Below, one piece after another: positions 45,455-56,744 of a stretch of 64,000 nt of DNA. The stretch covers positions 118,386 through 182,385 of the forward strand of contig JAECUM010003670.1 of the NCBI GenBank assembly GCA_016617855.1, in the 5' to 3' direction. This DNA is from Megalonaias nervosa. Lineage: Eukaryota > Mollusca > Bivalvia > Unionida > Unionidae. The notes below the pieces were generated by a model. That model saw nothing but the letters and a program-made list of their open reading frames with translations. It made no database searches and was not told the DNA's origin. Position numbers and translations under genes: made by a program. Positions within the stretch are counted from its first letter, which is position 1. Each line of letters begins with the position of its first letter.

Positions 45455-48280
45455 CAGACCTGCCAACCCTAAAGAGACATTCTCAGTAAGTCAGTCGAAA
45501 TTTTTCAGTAAGTTGGACCAATTTTCAGTAAGGTGTTAAAACTATTAAGTACTGGCAATAAGTAAAATTTTAATAACCATTGCAGTTTTTATCCATGTTG
45601 TAACTTACAATATATAGCTACTGATGTGACTGGTACATGGTACTTTTGCACTTTCCAAGAAACTTCTGGTCAAACTCCATTTTGAAGCATTCTCCCCCCT
45701 TCACTTTCATGACTAATATTGCTTCCAAGGTATCAACTGACATAGATGATCTGGATTTTGAGTGGTGTTTTGCAACAAATGAGAACACCCTCTCACAACC
45801 TGCATTTGAATGAGGAACAATAAGTGCACTCTTCATGATGCTGGACAACAATTTGTATTTGAACTGGCCATTAGCATCCTTGAGTTTACTAATAAGATCC
45901 CATTGCTTGTCAACTCGTTTAGTGTTTAAGATCTCAGGATTCAATTCATCTACTTGGTAATTCAAAAACTCTGCTTCCAAGTTGTCTCGCCAGTAGGTTT
46001 CTTTGGGTTCCATACACATAAATCTTGATGGGAAATACATCACACTGCTAAAATCACTCATTATCCTTTTTGACACATCAGCAACTGCACTGTTTCAGAA
46101 GTTCATTATTCAAGGGAAACCTCTTAACAATGTGATCACAAACAGTTGTGTAATAGTCCCTTACATCATTATAGAATTGACAAAGGCTACTTTCATACAG
46201 CTTCCTTTCAGCCAAGTATTTTCTTGTTTTTGAACCTACTGTAAGTGTATCATCTGACTTGTGTTTTTTACAGTCATGATAATCGGTATCAGTAAGATCC
46301 TTGGCTTGTGAAATTTCTGTAGCCTTTGCAAATCTGGTCAGCAACTGTTTTAATAATTCAAGCATGTTTTCTCTAAGTTTGTGGATCATAGGCTCCTCCT
46401 GTTGCATGCTTAAGTTGTACTTGTTAAATAATGGAATTATGTGGTCTAGAAATAAGCAATAAATCTTTGCCCTCTGGGACTGCAAAGCATTACACACACT
46501 TATAGCCTTTTCCTCTCTGTAACTGATTTTTGTACTGTCTTTCCAGTCATTTCTAACCAATGGTATCTGACATCTAGACAAAGCCTTTTTATCTGATTTC
46601 TGTGATATTGCTTTCTCTAAGAAACCTATCTTGGGTTTTATTTTCTCAGTCTTTCCTGCTGAGGCAGACTTGAGGGTAGTACTAGCCTGACTTCTAGATC
46701 TATCACAGCTCAAACCTGTACTGCATGTACCTGCACTATCGTTATTTTCTTCTTTATTACTAGATACATATGGAACTTTATCCTTGGAACTAGAAACCTT
46801 CTCTGACATCCTTCTTTTGACTTTAGCTCTTTTGCTTTCAACCTCTTGTTTCTTGGTTTCTTTACCAAAATATATTTGTAAGGGTTCCCACTGTTCCAAC
46901 AGTCTCTTTATACCTTCACCAAGAGACAACCATCTTGTTACACAATGCTTCAATATTTTTCTCTGCTCTTTCCCCATGAAGAGTCTCAAGATCTTTCAGT
47001 TCCATTTGTCTATTCACACTTTTATCCAAATAATATGATATGTCCACTAATAAGTCATCAAAACTAATAGGCAGCATATCAGCCCCCTTTTTAGCTGCTA
47101 AATGTATCAAATGGAATGAACATCCACTCAGATACACCGAGGGATTCACCATAGTTATATGTCCAAATACACCTTTATTGCAACCTGTCATCACTGAAGC
47201 ATTATCTGATTCAAAGGCAATACAGTTTTTCCAACTTACGTTTTTTCTTTTTCAAATCCTCATCCAATAATGTGAAAATATTTTCCCCAGTAGAGGCTCC
47301 ATCACATGTTGGAACTGACAAAAGTGCTTCAGTTACAACCCCATCTGTGTTATCAAAATATCTAACAACTGGGTACAACTTCTCAGAATCATTGCTACCA
47401 TCAGTTGCTATACTGAAAGGTTGGGATGAAATATTGTTAGCAATGCCTTCCTGTATTGACTTGCACTGTTGTAATACAATAGCAGTAGTTTTTGTTCTGC
47501 CACACTGATAACTATTTGCTACTGATGATTTGGGAAACATGCACTTGAATAGTTTAGAAGCATGGTCAGATGCAGCAATTGCAACATTATGCTCAACCAA
47601 AAAGTTTGTAAAATATACTTCGGCCTTAATGACCTCCAATTCAGTTTCTGGCACTACAGATCCAAATCTCATTGAGGTCAGCGACTTACAACTTGATTTC
47701 ATTGCAACATAATCTTTATGTTTTTTGGAATTCATGTGGCGGCGACAGTCATCTCACCCACCGTGGGAAATGTTCAAGTCAAGACAACATAACGTGCAAT
47801 AAATGTATTGGTCACCTTTTTTTACTTTTTTCTAAGCATGACCAAGTATCTGAGTAATCTCTTTTATACTTTTGCAACCATTGCTTCAGCTTTTTATGAG
47901 GCTGGTTGTCCTCTCCACCTTTGATGCATTTTCATTTGGAAGACATTTTCAGATGACTGGATGACAAAACAAAAAATGAAATCTAGATCAGATGCGCGCT
48001 TCTCAAGAACAAAATAGGCCGGTTTAAAGCATTTGAGGTACCAATGTATAGTTAGTCTGGTTCCCTACCAAAATCCACTCAGTCTAAGATGAAACTCCGA
48101 ATCTGAACATGGAGTCTAATACGAAAATCCAGATCCGGAACAAACCAGCAAAAAAAATATCCGGAACAGAAAAAAAAAAACCGATCATATTTCCGTACTT
48201 TTTGCTATCATTCCGTAAGTCTGTAATTTTAGTATTTTTTCATAAGACTTATGGCAAAATTGTAAGAGTTGGCAGGTCTG
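45455..48280 (-). mobile_element. hAT-family DNA transposon, nearly full length
   Basis: About 2.8 kb between inverted termini CAGACCTGCCAACCC (45455) and GAGTTGGCAGGTCTG (ending 48280). Flanks CTTTCAT at left and CTTCATT at right look like a decayed target duplication. It contains one transposase reading on the minus strand. The subterminal regions match the 787-bp element at 16510-17296, linking the two as one family. Confidence 0.9.
45618..47946 (-). pseudogene. hAT transposase pseudogene with zinc finger
   Basis: Reads from an ATG at 47946 through to a stop near 45618. In order: a short basic N-terminus, a C2H2-type finger (CTLC ... RRHMNSKKH) near 47735-47800, a KAEVYFTNFLVEHNVAIAAS segment, FSIATDGSND (a likely catalytic-region Asp), SDNASVMTG, CSFHLIHLAAKKGAD, KHCVTRWLSLGEG, and the C-terminal dimerisation domain with NAGCERVFSFVAKHHSKSRS. 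Breaks: stops near 47933 and 47765, and frame changes near 47825 (A run), 47235 (A run), 46985 and 46085. Two of the shifts are in homopolymers and might be sequencing errors, but the stops and other shifts show that it is dead. In life the enzyme would cut at the termini described for the element. Confidence 0.9.
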
Positions 48281-48289
48281 CTTCATTAT

Positions 48290-49370
48290 TAAGCAGTAAA
48301 TTACTTTTTGCTAGTAAGTTAATTAGTTTTTGCTAATTAGTAAAATAGTTTATGCTTCATTAAAGTATGAATTCATTTGCTTGTATGAGTATCAACTGCT
48401 GTGATTTTGTAAAAAACCCATTGTGCAGGTACCTACATTTGCGGATTGGAACAAGAATCCTATTATTGTTTAAACAAAAAGACAATTTTTCATTGGGCCT
48501 TGAAATTCTTGATTTGTAACAAGCATAAAATCCATGTATATGAAAAATAGTGAATTCATTGTATTCATTAAGTAACTACTTCTGTATTTTGCTTTATAAC
48601 TCCAAGAGTCAGATCTCACACATCAATACTTTGCTTTATGACTAAAGAGTCTTGCCTCATACTTCTATACTTCACTTTATAACTATAGAGTCATGTCTCA
48701 TATTTCTATACTTTTGCTCTATAAAGTTATAATCACATCTCACTTCTGCATTTTACTGTACAACTCTATAGTCACATTTCACACTATACTTCGCCTTATA
48801 AAGCTAGTCACATCACATACTTCTATCCTTTGCTTTATAACTCGACAGAGTAACATCTCACTTCTATACCCTGCTTTAGAAAGCTATTGAGTCTCATGCT
48901 TCTATACTTTCCTTTATCAAGCCATAGAGTCAAATTCACCGATTTTTGCATAATGAATTGCACAGGTCTAGAAATATCGGCAGTCCTATCCCTAATAAAG
49001 GGTACAGATTGGAAAACATTTTTCACTTTCTAAATTAACGCCGTCAATTTTTTTCTTCTCAAACTCATATCAACTGCCTTTGTTCAGAAGATGAGAAGAA
49101 TGTAGATTCTGGCATTGGCATGTGCTTAATGATATTTGATTTTCACAAATGAAAAGTTAGTGCAATCAAATCTTTCTAAAGAACTCATGAATTAGCATCA
49201 TTCAAGTTGCACTTTTTAATGCTGAATTGTCTCCCCTTCAACATGCACCGTATTAAAGTAAACATTTTACTTTCAGAATCAAGACCAATAAACCATCTTT
49301 TATAATAAATACATGTTAATCATACAGGTCTGATGAATCATTTTTTCAGACCTACTAATACATAAAAAAA
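48290..49370. other. Intergenic sequence with a ~45-bp degenerate tandem repeat
   Basis: Between 48582 and 48935 a loose unit (TTCTATACTTTGCTTTATAA, CTATAGAGTCA, CATCTCA) recurs about eight times. The rest is AT-rich and non-coding. Confidence 0.7.
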
Positions 49371-50165
49371 ACCCAAGGATTATAAATCTGCTAATCATGC
49401 AGAATGCTGACAAACCCAGCTAAGGTCTCATGAAAATCTAGCTGCGTACCAAATTTGGATTTTAATTCATTTAATAATAGAGGGAAATGTAGCAAAAAAA
49501 CAACAGTGGGTGGGTCTAACAATTACTGTCTAATAATCAGGGTCTAACAATTATTGTCTAACAATCGGGTCTATAATTCCATTAAATGATGATGCAGAAC
49601 ACTGACAATACAACTTATCAACGTCTTGTCAAGGTGATGCTGCATGCAAAATTTGGTGAAAATTAAATAAGCAATTTACTGGAAAGAATGGGGGTGAGTG
49701 TGACAAATAACTCGGCTTAAGGTCTCATCAACATCAAGCTGAATACCAAATTTCCATCCAATCCAATAAACATTAATAGAGTTATTGTGCCGAAAAGAAG
49801 AAAAAAAAATGAGTGGGTCTGAAATTCAGTGATTAAAACTCTGCCTAAATATCATAGAATGCTGATAAGCAGCATAACAAATTAAGTCAAAATCCAATCA
49901 TAAAGGGATTTATTGTGTATGAACAAAAGTGATTAGATCTGATAATCAGGCCTATAACTGATAAAACCATGTAGAAGGCTGACAACCAAACTCATCAATA
50001 TCAATCTTCAAACCAAATTTTCATGAAATCCAACAATAATTGAGGTCTTTTTGTAGAAATAAAAGTGGGGTGTCTAAAACTCAGGAATACAACTATTCTA
50101 AATGATGACAATTGAACCCTTGGCTAAAGTCTCAAATTGCCTACCAAATTTGGTTGATAATAAGT
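49370..50165. repeat. Degenerate ~200-bp tandem repeat
   Basis: Blocks like ATGCAGAACACTGACAA, AAGGTCTCATCAACATCAAG, CTGAATACCAAATTT, AATAGAGTTATTGTG and AAGTGAGTGGGTCTGA recur four to five times with much divergence. Confidence 0.7.
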
Positions 50166-50239
50166 AGAGTGCAAACATGGATAGATGAATGGATAGCAAG
50201 TTGGATGGAGAAGCCCAACTAAATTATTCTTCAGCATTA

Positions 50240-51020
50240 AAACATTTTCAAAGTAGCTGCTGTTGTGGTGGATGCACCAGTCTTTTTATTTAAGCATAAT
50301 GTCAATATGACTAGCCATCTTGGAGAAGTAATCACAACATGGTATTCAAGATGGCCACTGTGGCAGTCATATTAGAAGCTGGATTAGCACTATTTTCATT
50401 TATAACCAACTTAACATGACAAGAATTATTTCAGAGAAAACTGCATGCTGATATTAAGAAGTAATAGTGATACAAAGATTTTCATAATGGTCATCGTGAC
50501 AGGCATAACAAATGTCTTAATCGTACCACTGAGACCAACTATACATAAGAAATTGTTTATTAAAAGCCCCATGCAGATACAACCATCTATTCCTCCGGAG
50601 GAGTAGTAATAAAAGTATTTTCAAGATGGCTGGTGTGGCAGCCATACAGGAATTCAGACTGACACCCTTTTGGACCAACTAGACATGATAAAATTCTTCT
50701 GGTGAAAACCCCATGCAATGTGACTTTTCATTTAGGAAGAGATATATTTACAAAATGGCTCCAATGTGGTGGCCATATTGGATATTACATTGGTCCCAAT
50801 TTTGTTTAGGTCAAACAGATATCATAATAAGTCTACAAGTGAAAACTCCAATTTAACCATCCATTCAGAAGAAGTAGCAACATGATTTTCAAGATGGCAA
50901 CTGTGGCAGTCAAGCTGGCTGTCCAAGCAGCACATTTTCACAGCAATCTTCCAGGTAGTTTAGGTGGAGTAGCAATAATAAAAGAGCTAATGGAAAGGAC
51001 GGACAAGAGACCATCTGGTA
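50240..51020 (+). repeat. Degenerate ~135-bp tandem repeat (TTTTCAAGATGGC family)
   Basis: Four to five units with TTTTCAAGATGGC, TGTGGCAGCCAT, GGACCAACTAGACAT, GTGAAAACCCCATG and GAAGAAGTAGCAA. The reverse complement occurs at 20640-21230, and the last ~50 bases of the window (63950-64000) start another such unit. Confidence 0.75.
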
Positions 51021-51344
51021 AGATCTTCTGGTTAATAAAATCAGAATACACTGTATTTATGTTGACACTTATCCCATGTGAACTAGTCTTAACGTTTTAG
51101 TTTATAACTGAAAATTTAATGAAATATGGTTTAAAGATTTTGAATTTATGACAATTTGAATTTGTATGCAATAGTATTCTCCAGGTAACAAAAAATCAGT
51201 TTGAAAACAAGGATATCTTTAATTCTGGATGCTGAAAAAAATTTGTATCAAATCAAACACAGCCAGTATGACTGTGTAAAATGTGAAATCATGCCAAATG
51301 TCTCCTTACTGATTTGAAAGAATTTGTATGGCATATCCACTTAC

Positions 51345-51544
51345 CCCTAAGAGGTTCTTTGGGATGTACCCTTCTTGGTCTCCCTTTTTGGCCCACCACC
51401 ATTCCTTCTCCTTGTCGTCTCCTTTTCTTAATACTAACAGCTGGTCATTGATTTTAAAGACCAGCTCATCTGGATTTTTTGGATCATAATCAAACACAGC
51501 AGAAACAGCACCATTGTTAGTAATGCCAAGTTTCTCTTGAATAC
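51345..51544 (-). CDS. TP53BP2: ASPP exon: SH3 domain
   Basis: Acceptor CTTTCAACAACAG, donor GTAAGT right after the codons for NLLG; 200 bp. It encodes SIQEKLGITNNGAVSAVFDY, then DPKNPDELVF, then KEWWWAKKGDQEGYIPKNLL. This is the SH3 domain of ASPP proteins, with the ALYDY motif as AVFDY, the WWWA tryptophans and the PxNLLG end. In the family, SH3 and ankyrin repeats together bind p53-type proteins and other partners. The donor at NLLG implies one more short exon (family ends LLGLYPRI...) that I could not locate. If the donor is ignored the frame ends 13 codons later at 51306. Confidence 0.95.
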
Positions 51545-52551
51545 CTGTTGTTGAAAGCAAAAGAAAAAAGTTTATATATCAAAGACTCAGTTTCATTTTT
51601 CAACTCCATTACCAAACTTGGTGATAAAAGTTACTTACAGACAACAAGGTAAGAAAACATTTTATAATATCAAGTAAAAACACTGGTTACTATAAAATAT
51701 GCCCATTTCTAGCACAAGGGCTCCATGGAATGTGCTTGGTATATTATCTGAATGCTATACTATTATGTACACCCATGCATTGGGGTTGCCAAAAAATCAC
51801 CCCCCCCCCATGTCATACAAAATGTAGATATCACCTGTGGAAATGAGAATCTGCCATGGCCTGCATGCAGAGCTTAAGGCTGCCCCCACCCACCCACACC
51901 GTGCCAATAATAAGGGCATTTATTTAACCATATCAAGATAACTGCATACTGAGCTATATTAAAAAATCTTGAGAGGGTGGAATAAAATGGTACTGAAATA
52001 AAGTTATAAAAAAAACGATTTTAACACTAAGGTTAATATAGCACGTGAACAGATGTACGGACATGCACATGGATACTGAAGTGATTGCTGTTAAGAGAGT
52101 TATCTCCGAGTTCCGAGAAGTCTCATAACATTAAATTCTAATAAAGCCCTGGATTATCATTAACAGGAATCAAAGTGCTATCAATGTTGGAATCATACTA
52201 TGATAATTAGAGAGTACTTGCTGTACAAATAGGGGCCCCAAGTGGCAGAATGGTCTAAAACGCTCACCATTACGGATCATTGCCATCTCACTTCTGTATG
52301 CATGGATTCGAGTCTCAGGTTCAGCCAATGAGGGTATGTGAGAAAGCTTGCCAGTAGCTTCTCATGGGCCGGTGGTTCTTTCCGGGGTTTTCCCAGGTTC
52401 TTCCTCCACCATTTATACTGGCAGCCATGTATAGCCTATCCTGTGCTGAAAAATGGTGTCAAACCCTACAACAACAACTGTACAAATACTCAGAACACCC
52501 ATGATAGAGTACTTACTATACAAATACTCTTAAAACACATCGAATACTTAC
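51545..52551 (-). other. ASPP intron with SINE-B and duplicated donor region
   Basis: Contains the full-length SINE-B at 52232-52477 and, at about 52205-52551, two extra copies of the upstream exon's 3' junction. Nothing else recognised. Confidence 0.75.
52232..52477 (+). mobile_element. SINE family B in an ASPP intron
   Basis: Begins GGGGCCCCAAGTGGCAGAAT, contains TGGATTCGAGTCTCAGG, ends CCTACAACAACAA. Flanked by CTGTACAAATA at 52221-52231 and 52478-52488. The duplicated target is itself a copy of the ASPP exon-intron junction. Confidence 0.95.
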
Positions 52552-52718
52552 TGTACAAATACTCAGAACACCCATCATAACCATCCTCATCCTCTTCACA
52601 TTTTTCTGCAGCTGTTTCATGGTCACTGATTGTTGTTGCGAAAATACATGCACCATGCTCCACCAGAAATTTGACCATTGGCAGATTGTTACATGACGCT
52701 GCACAGTGTAGTGGGGTC
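52552..52718 (-). CDS. TP53BP2: ASPP exon: ankyrin repeats, C-terminal part
   Basis: Acceptor TGTATGTTTCAG, donor GTAAGT; 167 bp. Its first base completes the Trp codon split from the previous exon. It encodes [20 protein letters not shown] then HGACIFA, an ankyrin repeat, and [20 protein letters not shown], the family's cap region before SH3 (family pattern TAADKCEExExGYxxCSQFLY). It ends with the first base of a Ser codon completed at 51544. The ankyrin block forms the protein-binding surface next to SH3. Assignment is firm. Confidence 0.97.
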
Positions 52719-53186
52719 CTGAAACATACACAGCACAATTAAATGTTTCAATGGACATAGAGCATATCTGAGAGAAATGTGTGCTATTTGGTAAGCCAGT
52801 CATTGAACAGCTGTATTTGTTAACCTGCACAAACAAATTGCTGGGAGGTCCACTGGCAATTTCAACAATCTGTCTTTGTTCAAGATAAGAGACCCATACT
52901 GGTGCAATGTCATTCACCTGGCTGGTGTAACTTTACAGATGAGCATTTCATTAGCAGGCTTATGTAGTATTAAGAACACAACTTGTGTAAATTATCTCCA
53001 AAATTGTATATCATGTTGATTTTACCTATTTTACTAAATTTTCCCAATTAAAACAATGACAAAATTAATATGCAGTTTCTTGCTTATAATCAAAGTCATC
53101 CAGAATCAACCCTTATTAAAATATGTGGATCTTCTTACATCGAACTCCATCAAGATTTCAAGATATAAGCACAGATTCCAAGTGTA

Positions 53187-54800
53187 ATAATAATAATAAT
53201 AATTTATTTATGGAGGATGACTCATCTAGTCAAGGTCTATTCTCCCTTAAGGCCATCTTTAAAAAAGTATCTGCATCATCTGAAAGTAATAGTAATTACT
53301 ATTTATTTTAGTCTTTAGTACTACAGATACTAAATTTTATTACAATCTATTAATAATACATACATACATACTCATGATATCTCTTTTTAAGTATGGTAAT
53401 ATTTTCAGTAGATTGTACATGTAGTGGAAGCTTGTTTCATAGAACTGTACCAGAGTATCAGAAGCTTTTTTTTAAAATTGCTCTGTTCTTGGTTTTGGTG
53501 CTTGAAGGTCTCCATGTGACTTTGATCTCAACTCAGGTAACGTGTTGAGTAAGGCCTGAATAAATCCTGAAGATACTCTGGTGCAGTTCCAAGTAGGCAT
53601 GTATATACAAGAACTGCATTGTGAAAATCTATCCTTTCATTTATTGTGAGCCATATTAGTTTTTTAAATGATGTTTTCTGACATAATCAATAAATGTATC
53701 TAAAATAATGCATGCTGCCCATTTCTGAAATTTATAAACCCTGTCAAGCTGAAATATGGCAGTTTCCCCATACAACTGAACAATAATCCTTTGTTGGAAG
53801 AATTAAGTACAGTATACAAGTTTCTGAAGGTAAAATTAGATTCTGCTGAATAGGGCAATTAAAAAGCTTGTCGATATGGTCATCCAACTGTAAATTATTA
53901 TCTACAGATGCCTACAACCTTTTCCTGCTTGACACTGTGTAACTGACAATTATTTATTGTAAGAGATAATTCTTTGTTCCTTAACTTATGTCCACAAAAT
54001 CACAAGTTTTCTTTTACCTTCATTAAATACCATCTTATTTGTTGTGCCCAACTCTGAACTCTAAGCCTAATTTTGTTTATCAGAACTAGATGCAAGGCTA
54101 TTTATTTAATGGAAGATCGCTTACATAAATGTGAAAGAGGAGAGGGCAAAAAACAGAGCCTTGAATGACTCCTGAATGAACATTGCGAGTTTGTGAGCTA
54201 ACACTGCCAACAGTCACTTGCTGAGACCTGCTTTGGTTTAGGTATGACCCAAACCATTTTAAGGAAGAATTATCAAACCTGTAACAGTTCAAACTTCTGC
54301 AGCACCATTTCATGATCAACTTGATCTAAAGATTTCTTGAATTCAAGAAAATAATCCATTAAACAACCATAATCCATTTCTTGTAGCTGAAGATCTGTTC
54401 ATTTAGCAAGTTCTGTTTGGCAAGAGTGATATTTTCTAAATCCTGACTGTGCCAGATGAAATGGAAAGTAAATTTAAAAATAAAAATCAAAGACCTGCAT
54501 AGCTACTTGCTTTTCAAATGATTTTGAAAACAAAGGGAGAATGGATATTGGTCTGAAGTTCCCTGGAACCTCCTTTTCTCTTTTCAGTATCAGAACTAGA
54601 TGCAAGATTGACAGGTGTAATCTTTGCACATTTCTAGACAACTAGAAGTTACCACTCATTATACTTAAGTTTATCAAATGTGTTAACAGCTTTGTTGTTA
54701 CTGGTGCATTTTAAGAATTTGTGGACTAATACCATCCAGTCCAGAGGATTTGTTAATACTCAACTTGCAGAACATATCAAAAACCTCAGCCTCCAAGTTT
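53187..54800 (-). pseudogene. Non-LTR retrotransposon remnant (reverse transcriptase)
   Basis: Minus-strand readings in order: EVPGNFRPISILPLFSKSFE (about 54500-54590), QSGFRKYHSCQTELAK (about 54400-54450), FLEFKKSLDQVDHE (about 54310-54350), SLKWFGSYLNQ and SGVIQGSVFCPLLFHIYVSD (54098-54260), then the C-terminal part with VYKFQKWAACIILD near 53730. The order and motifs are those of a CR1/Jockey-type reverse transcriptase. The catalytic YxDD segment is not seen where it should follow SDLP. The 3' end runs into an (ATT)n tail at about 53187-53208, as in many such elements. Stops and shifts throughout; the 5' part is missing. Confidence 0.85.
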
Positions 54801-56330
54801 GATCAAAATGACCTGATTAATATCCATGCATCTTGTTTATTAACAAACCTGTCCAAGATCTTGATGATATAAACATATATTCCAAGTCTGATCTAAATCT
54901 GGTACCAAGCTACTCCGATCACCTCATTAACCCTTTACCTCATAGAGTGTATGGCTTTTTAGCCCTTCGATACGCATGTAGCAAAGCTACCCAGTGCAGT
55001 GCACTATAAATAGAACACCTGATACCTAGTCTAGATCCATACACATAGGCCTGTTAAGAAATGAAGTGTATGTTACGTTTAACAGCAATTTTAACCATTT
55101 TACGCTTTTGGTACACATATATTATGTATGGAAAGATTTAAGAGTAAAATCCAATCGTTATAGCTGTATAATTATTTTTCACAGAAGAATTTTTTATGTG
55201 CTTTAAAATCTTGAGAGAACTCATTCACCATCAAGTCAGTGAAGCCGCGTGACCAACTGTACCTGCCATTTCTCATATTCGAAATTTACAAGTTCTTTGT
55301 CTGCATCTACATCACTAAATCAGCTGAATTTGATAATTTATAAAAACTAATGGCTTCCTATATCATTATCAGAGCCTATACCTAAGTTATTGAAGCTTTC
55401 ATAGTTGTGATTCTAATCGTGAAAACTCAAGTAAGTACTGAACGAAATCCACGACCTCCATTTTGGACAGTGGAGAATACGACCCAGTTACTTTACATAG
55501 CAGATTTCAACCAGAGCATAAACAGTGACCACGTGATCTGACGTAATGGTCATTCACACCAATGAATGTAGTATTCTAATATGGGGTTTTTCCTGAAGGT
55601 GGTGCTACGAAAACCCGCTCAAAATGGCTGATGTTTACAGCAGACACCGAAAGGTGCTTCCATGAGAATGGTGTAGAGGCGTCAAAAGGCGCTTACATGC
55701 GAATCGGGTAGAGACGTCCAAAGGCGCTTCCATGCGAATGGAGTAGAGGTGTCCAAAGGCGCTTGCACGAGGTAAAGGGTTAATATGCATGAATCTTACT
55801 CATTTTTGGTCTAATTTGATATTAAGCTTATATTTCAAGTTTTATCAAAATCAATCAAAAAGGTATGGCTTCCAGAATGGTAACAAGCTCAGCCAATCAG
55901 ATCCTAGATCACCTAATTAATATGCATGAATCTTGCTCATTATCGACATGTCCAAGATTTTGATGGTATAATCCCATCTTCCACATTTAATCAAATAAAT
56001 ACAGCCTTCAGAGAGGTAACAAGCTTAGATTACCCCAATGTCCATCTGGCTAATCATGATAGAAGCATATATTCGAAGTTTGATTCAAATCGGATCCGAA
56101 ATATGGCCTTATGAGTGGTAACAAAGTCAGCCAATTAGATGCACTATAACTTCATTAATATGCATGGATCTCACTCATAATCAAACTAATCTGAGCTTCT
56201 GACGATACAAGCCCATTTGATCTAAACTGTATTAGAAATATGGATTAGAAATAGGGTATAACCCCATATTCTAATTTGATCTAAACTGCATTAGAAATAG
56301 GCATAGCAAAAGGGTGACCAGCAATTATTA
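54780..56330 (+). repeat. Diverged ~130-bp repeat series, split by the MITE
   Basis: Units share ATTAATATGCATGAATCTT, TGCTCAT, CCAAGATTTTGATGGTATAA, TTCCAAGTTTGATC, AAATATGGC and GGTAACAAGCTCAGCCAATC. A piggyBac-like MITE lies in the TTAA of one ATTAATATGCATG segment. Confidence 0.8.
54931..55779 (+). mobile_element. piggyBac-like MITE, copy 2
   Basis: Ends CCCTTTACCTC and GAGGTAAAGGG are perfect 11-bp inverted repeats, flanked by TTAA at 54927-54930 and 55780-55783. No coding. Near the right end about four ~38-bp sub-repeats (AAGGCGCTTCCATGCGAATG, TAGAGGCGTCC). TTAA duplication and CCC ends are the pattern of the piggyBac superfamily. It lies in an ASPP intron, in the same orientation as copy 1. 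Confidence 0.9.
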
Positions 56331-56744
56331 ATAAATGGACAAGGCACAAAACAAAATGCATGACAGACACCTGGGCCATACCTACTGCTTACTAATGGCC
56401 TTTTGGACAGGTGAGCTAAAACTGCTGTGCCTATCATTCATTTTTGAATTGAGAATTATAAAAACAGGGGCCACCAATACCAGGTGGTTGCTGTAAATTA
56501 TTCCATAGTGAAATCATAGTTTGGGGATCATGTATTTGTATTACACTGTATCATCCAACTGAAGCAAAATATAAAAAATTCTACATGTCTACAAGACCTA
56601 CATGCACAATGCATGGTCCTGAAAGTAGCTAATGGAATAAGCAGGTCAGAGTGACCTAGTTTTCCTCTTAATGGTGAAAAGAATTACTGGGAGAAAAAAA
56701 TGAACAGGAAACATGCAACAATAAAATATTGCTGCTCTACTTAC

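Larger units (their letters stand above)
52719..56744 (-). other. ASPP intron rich in mobile-element remnants
   Basis: A 4-kb intron with the non-LTR remnant (53187-54800), the ~130-bp repeat series (about 54780-54930 and 55784-56330) and the piggyBac-like MITE that splits it (54931-55779). Confidence 0.8.
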
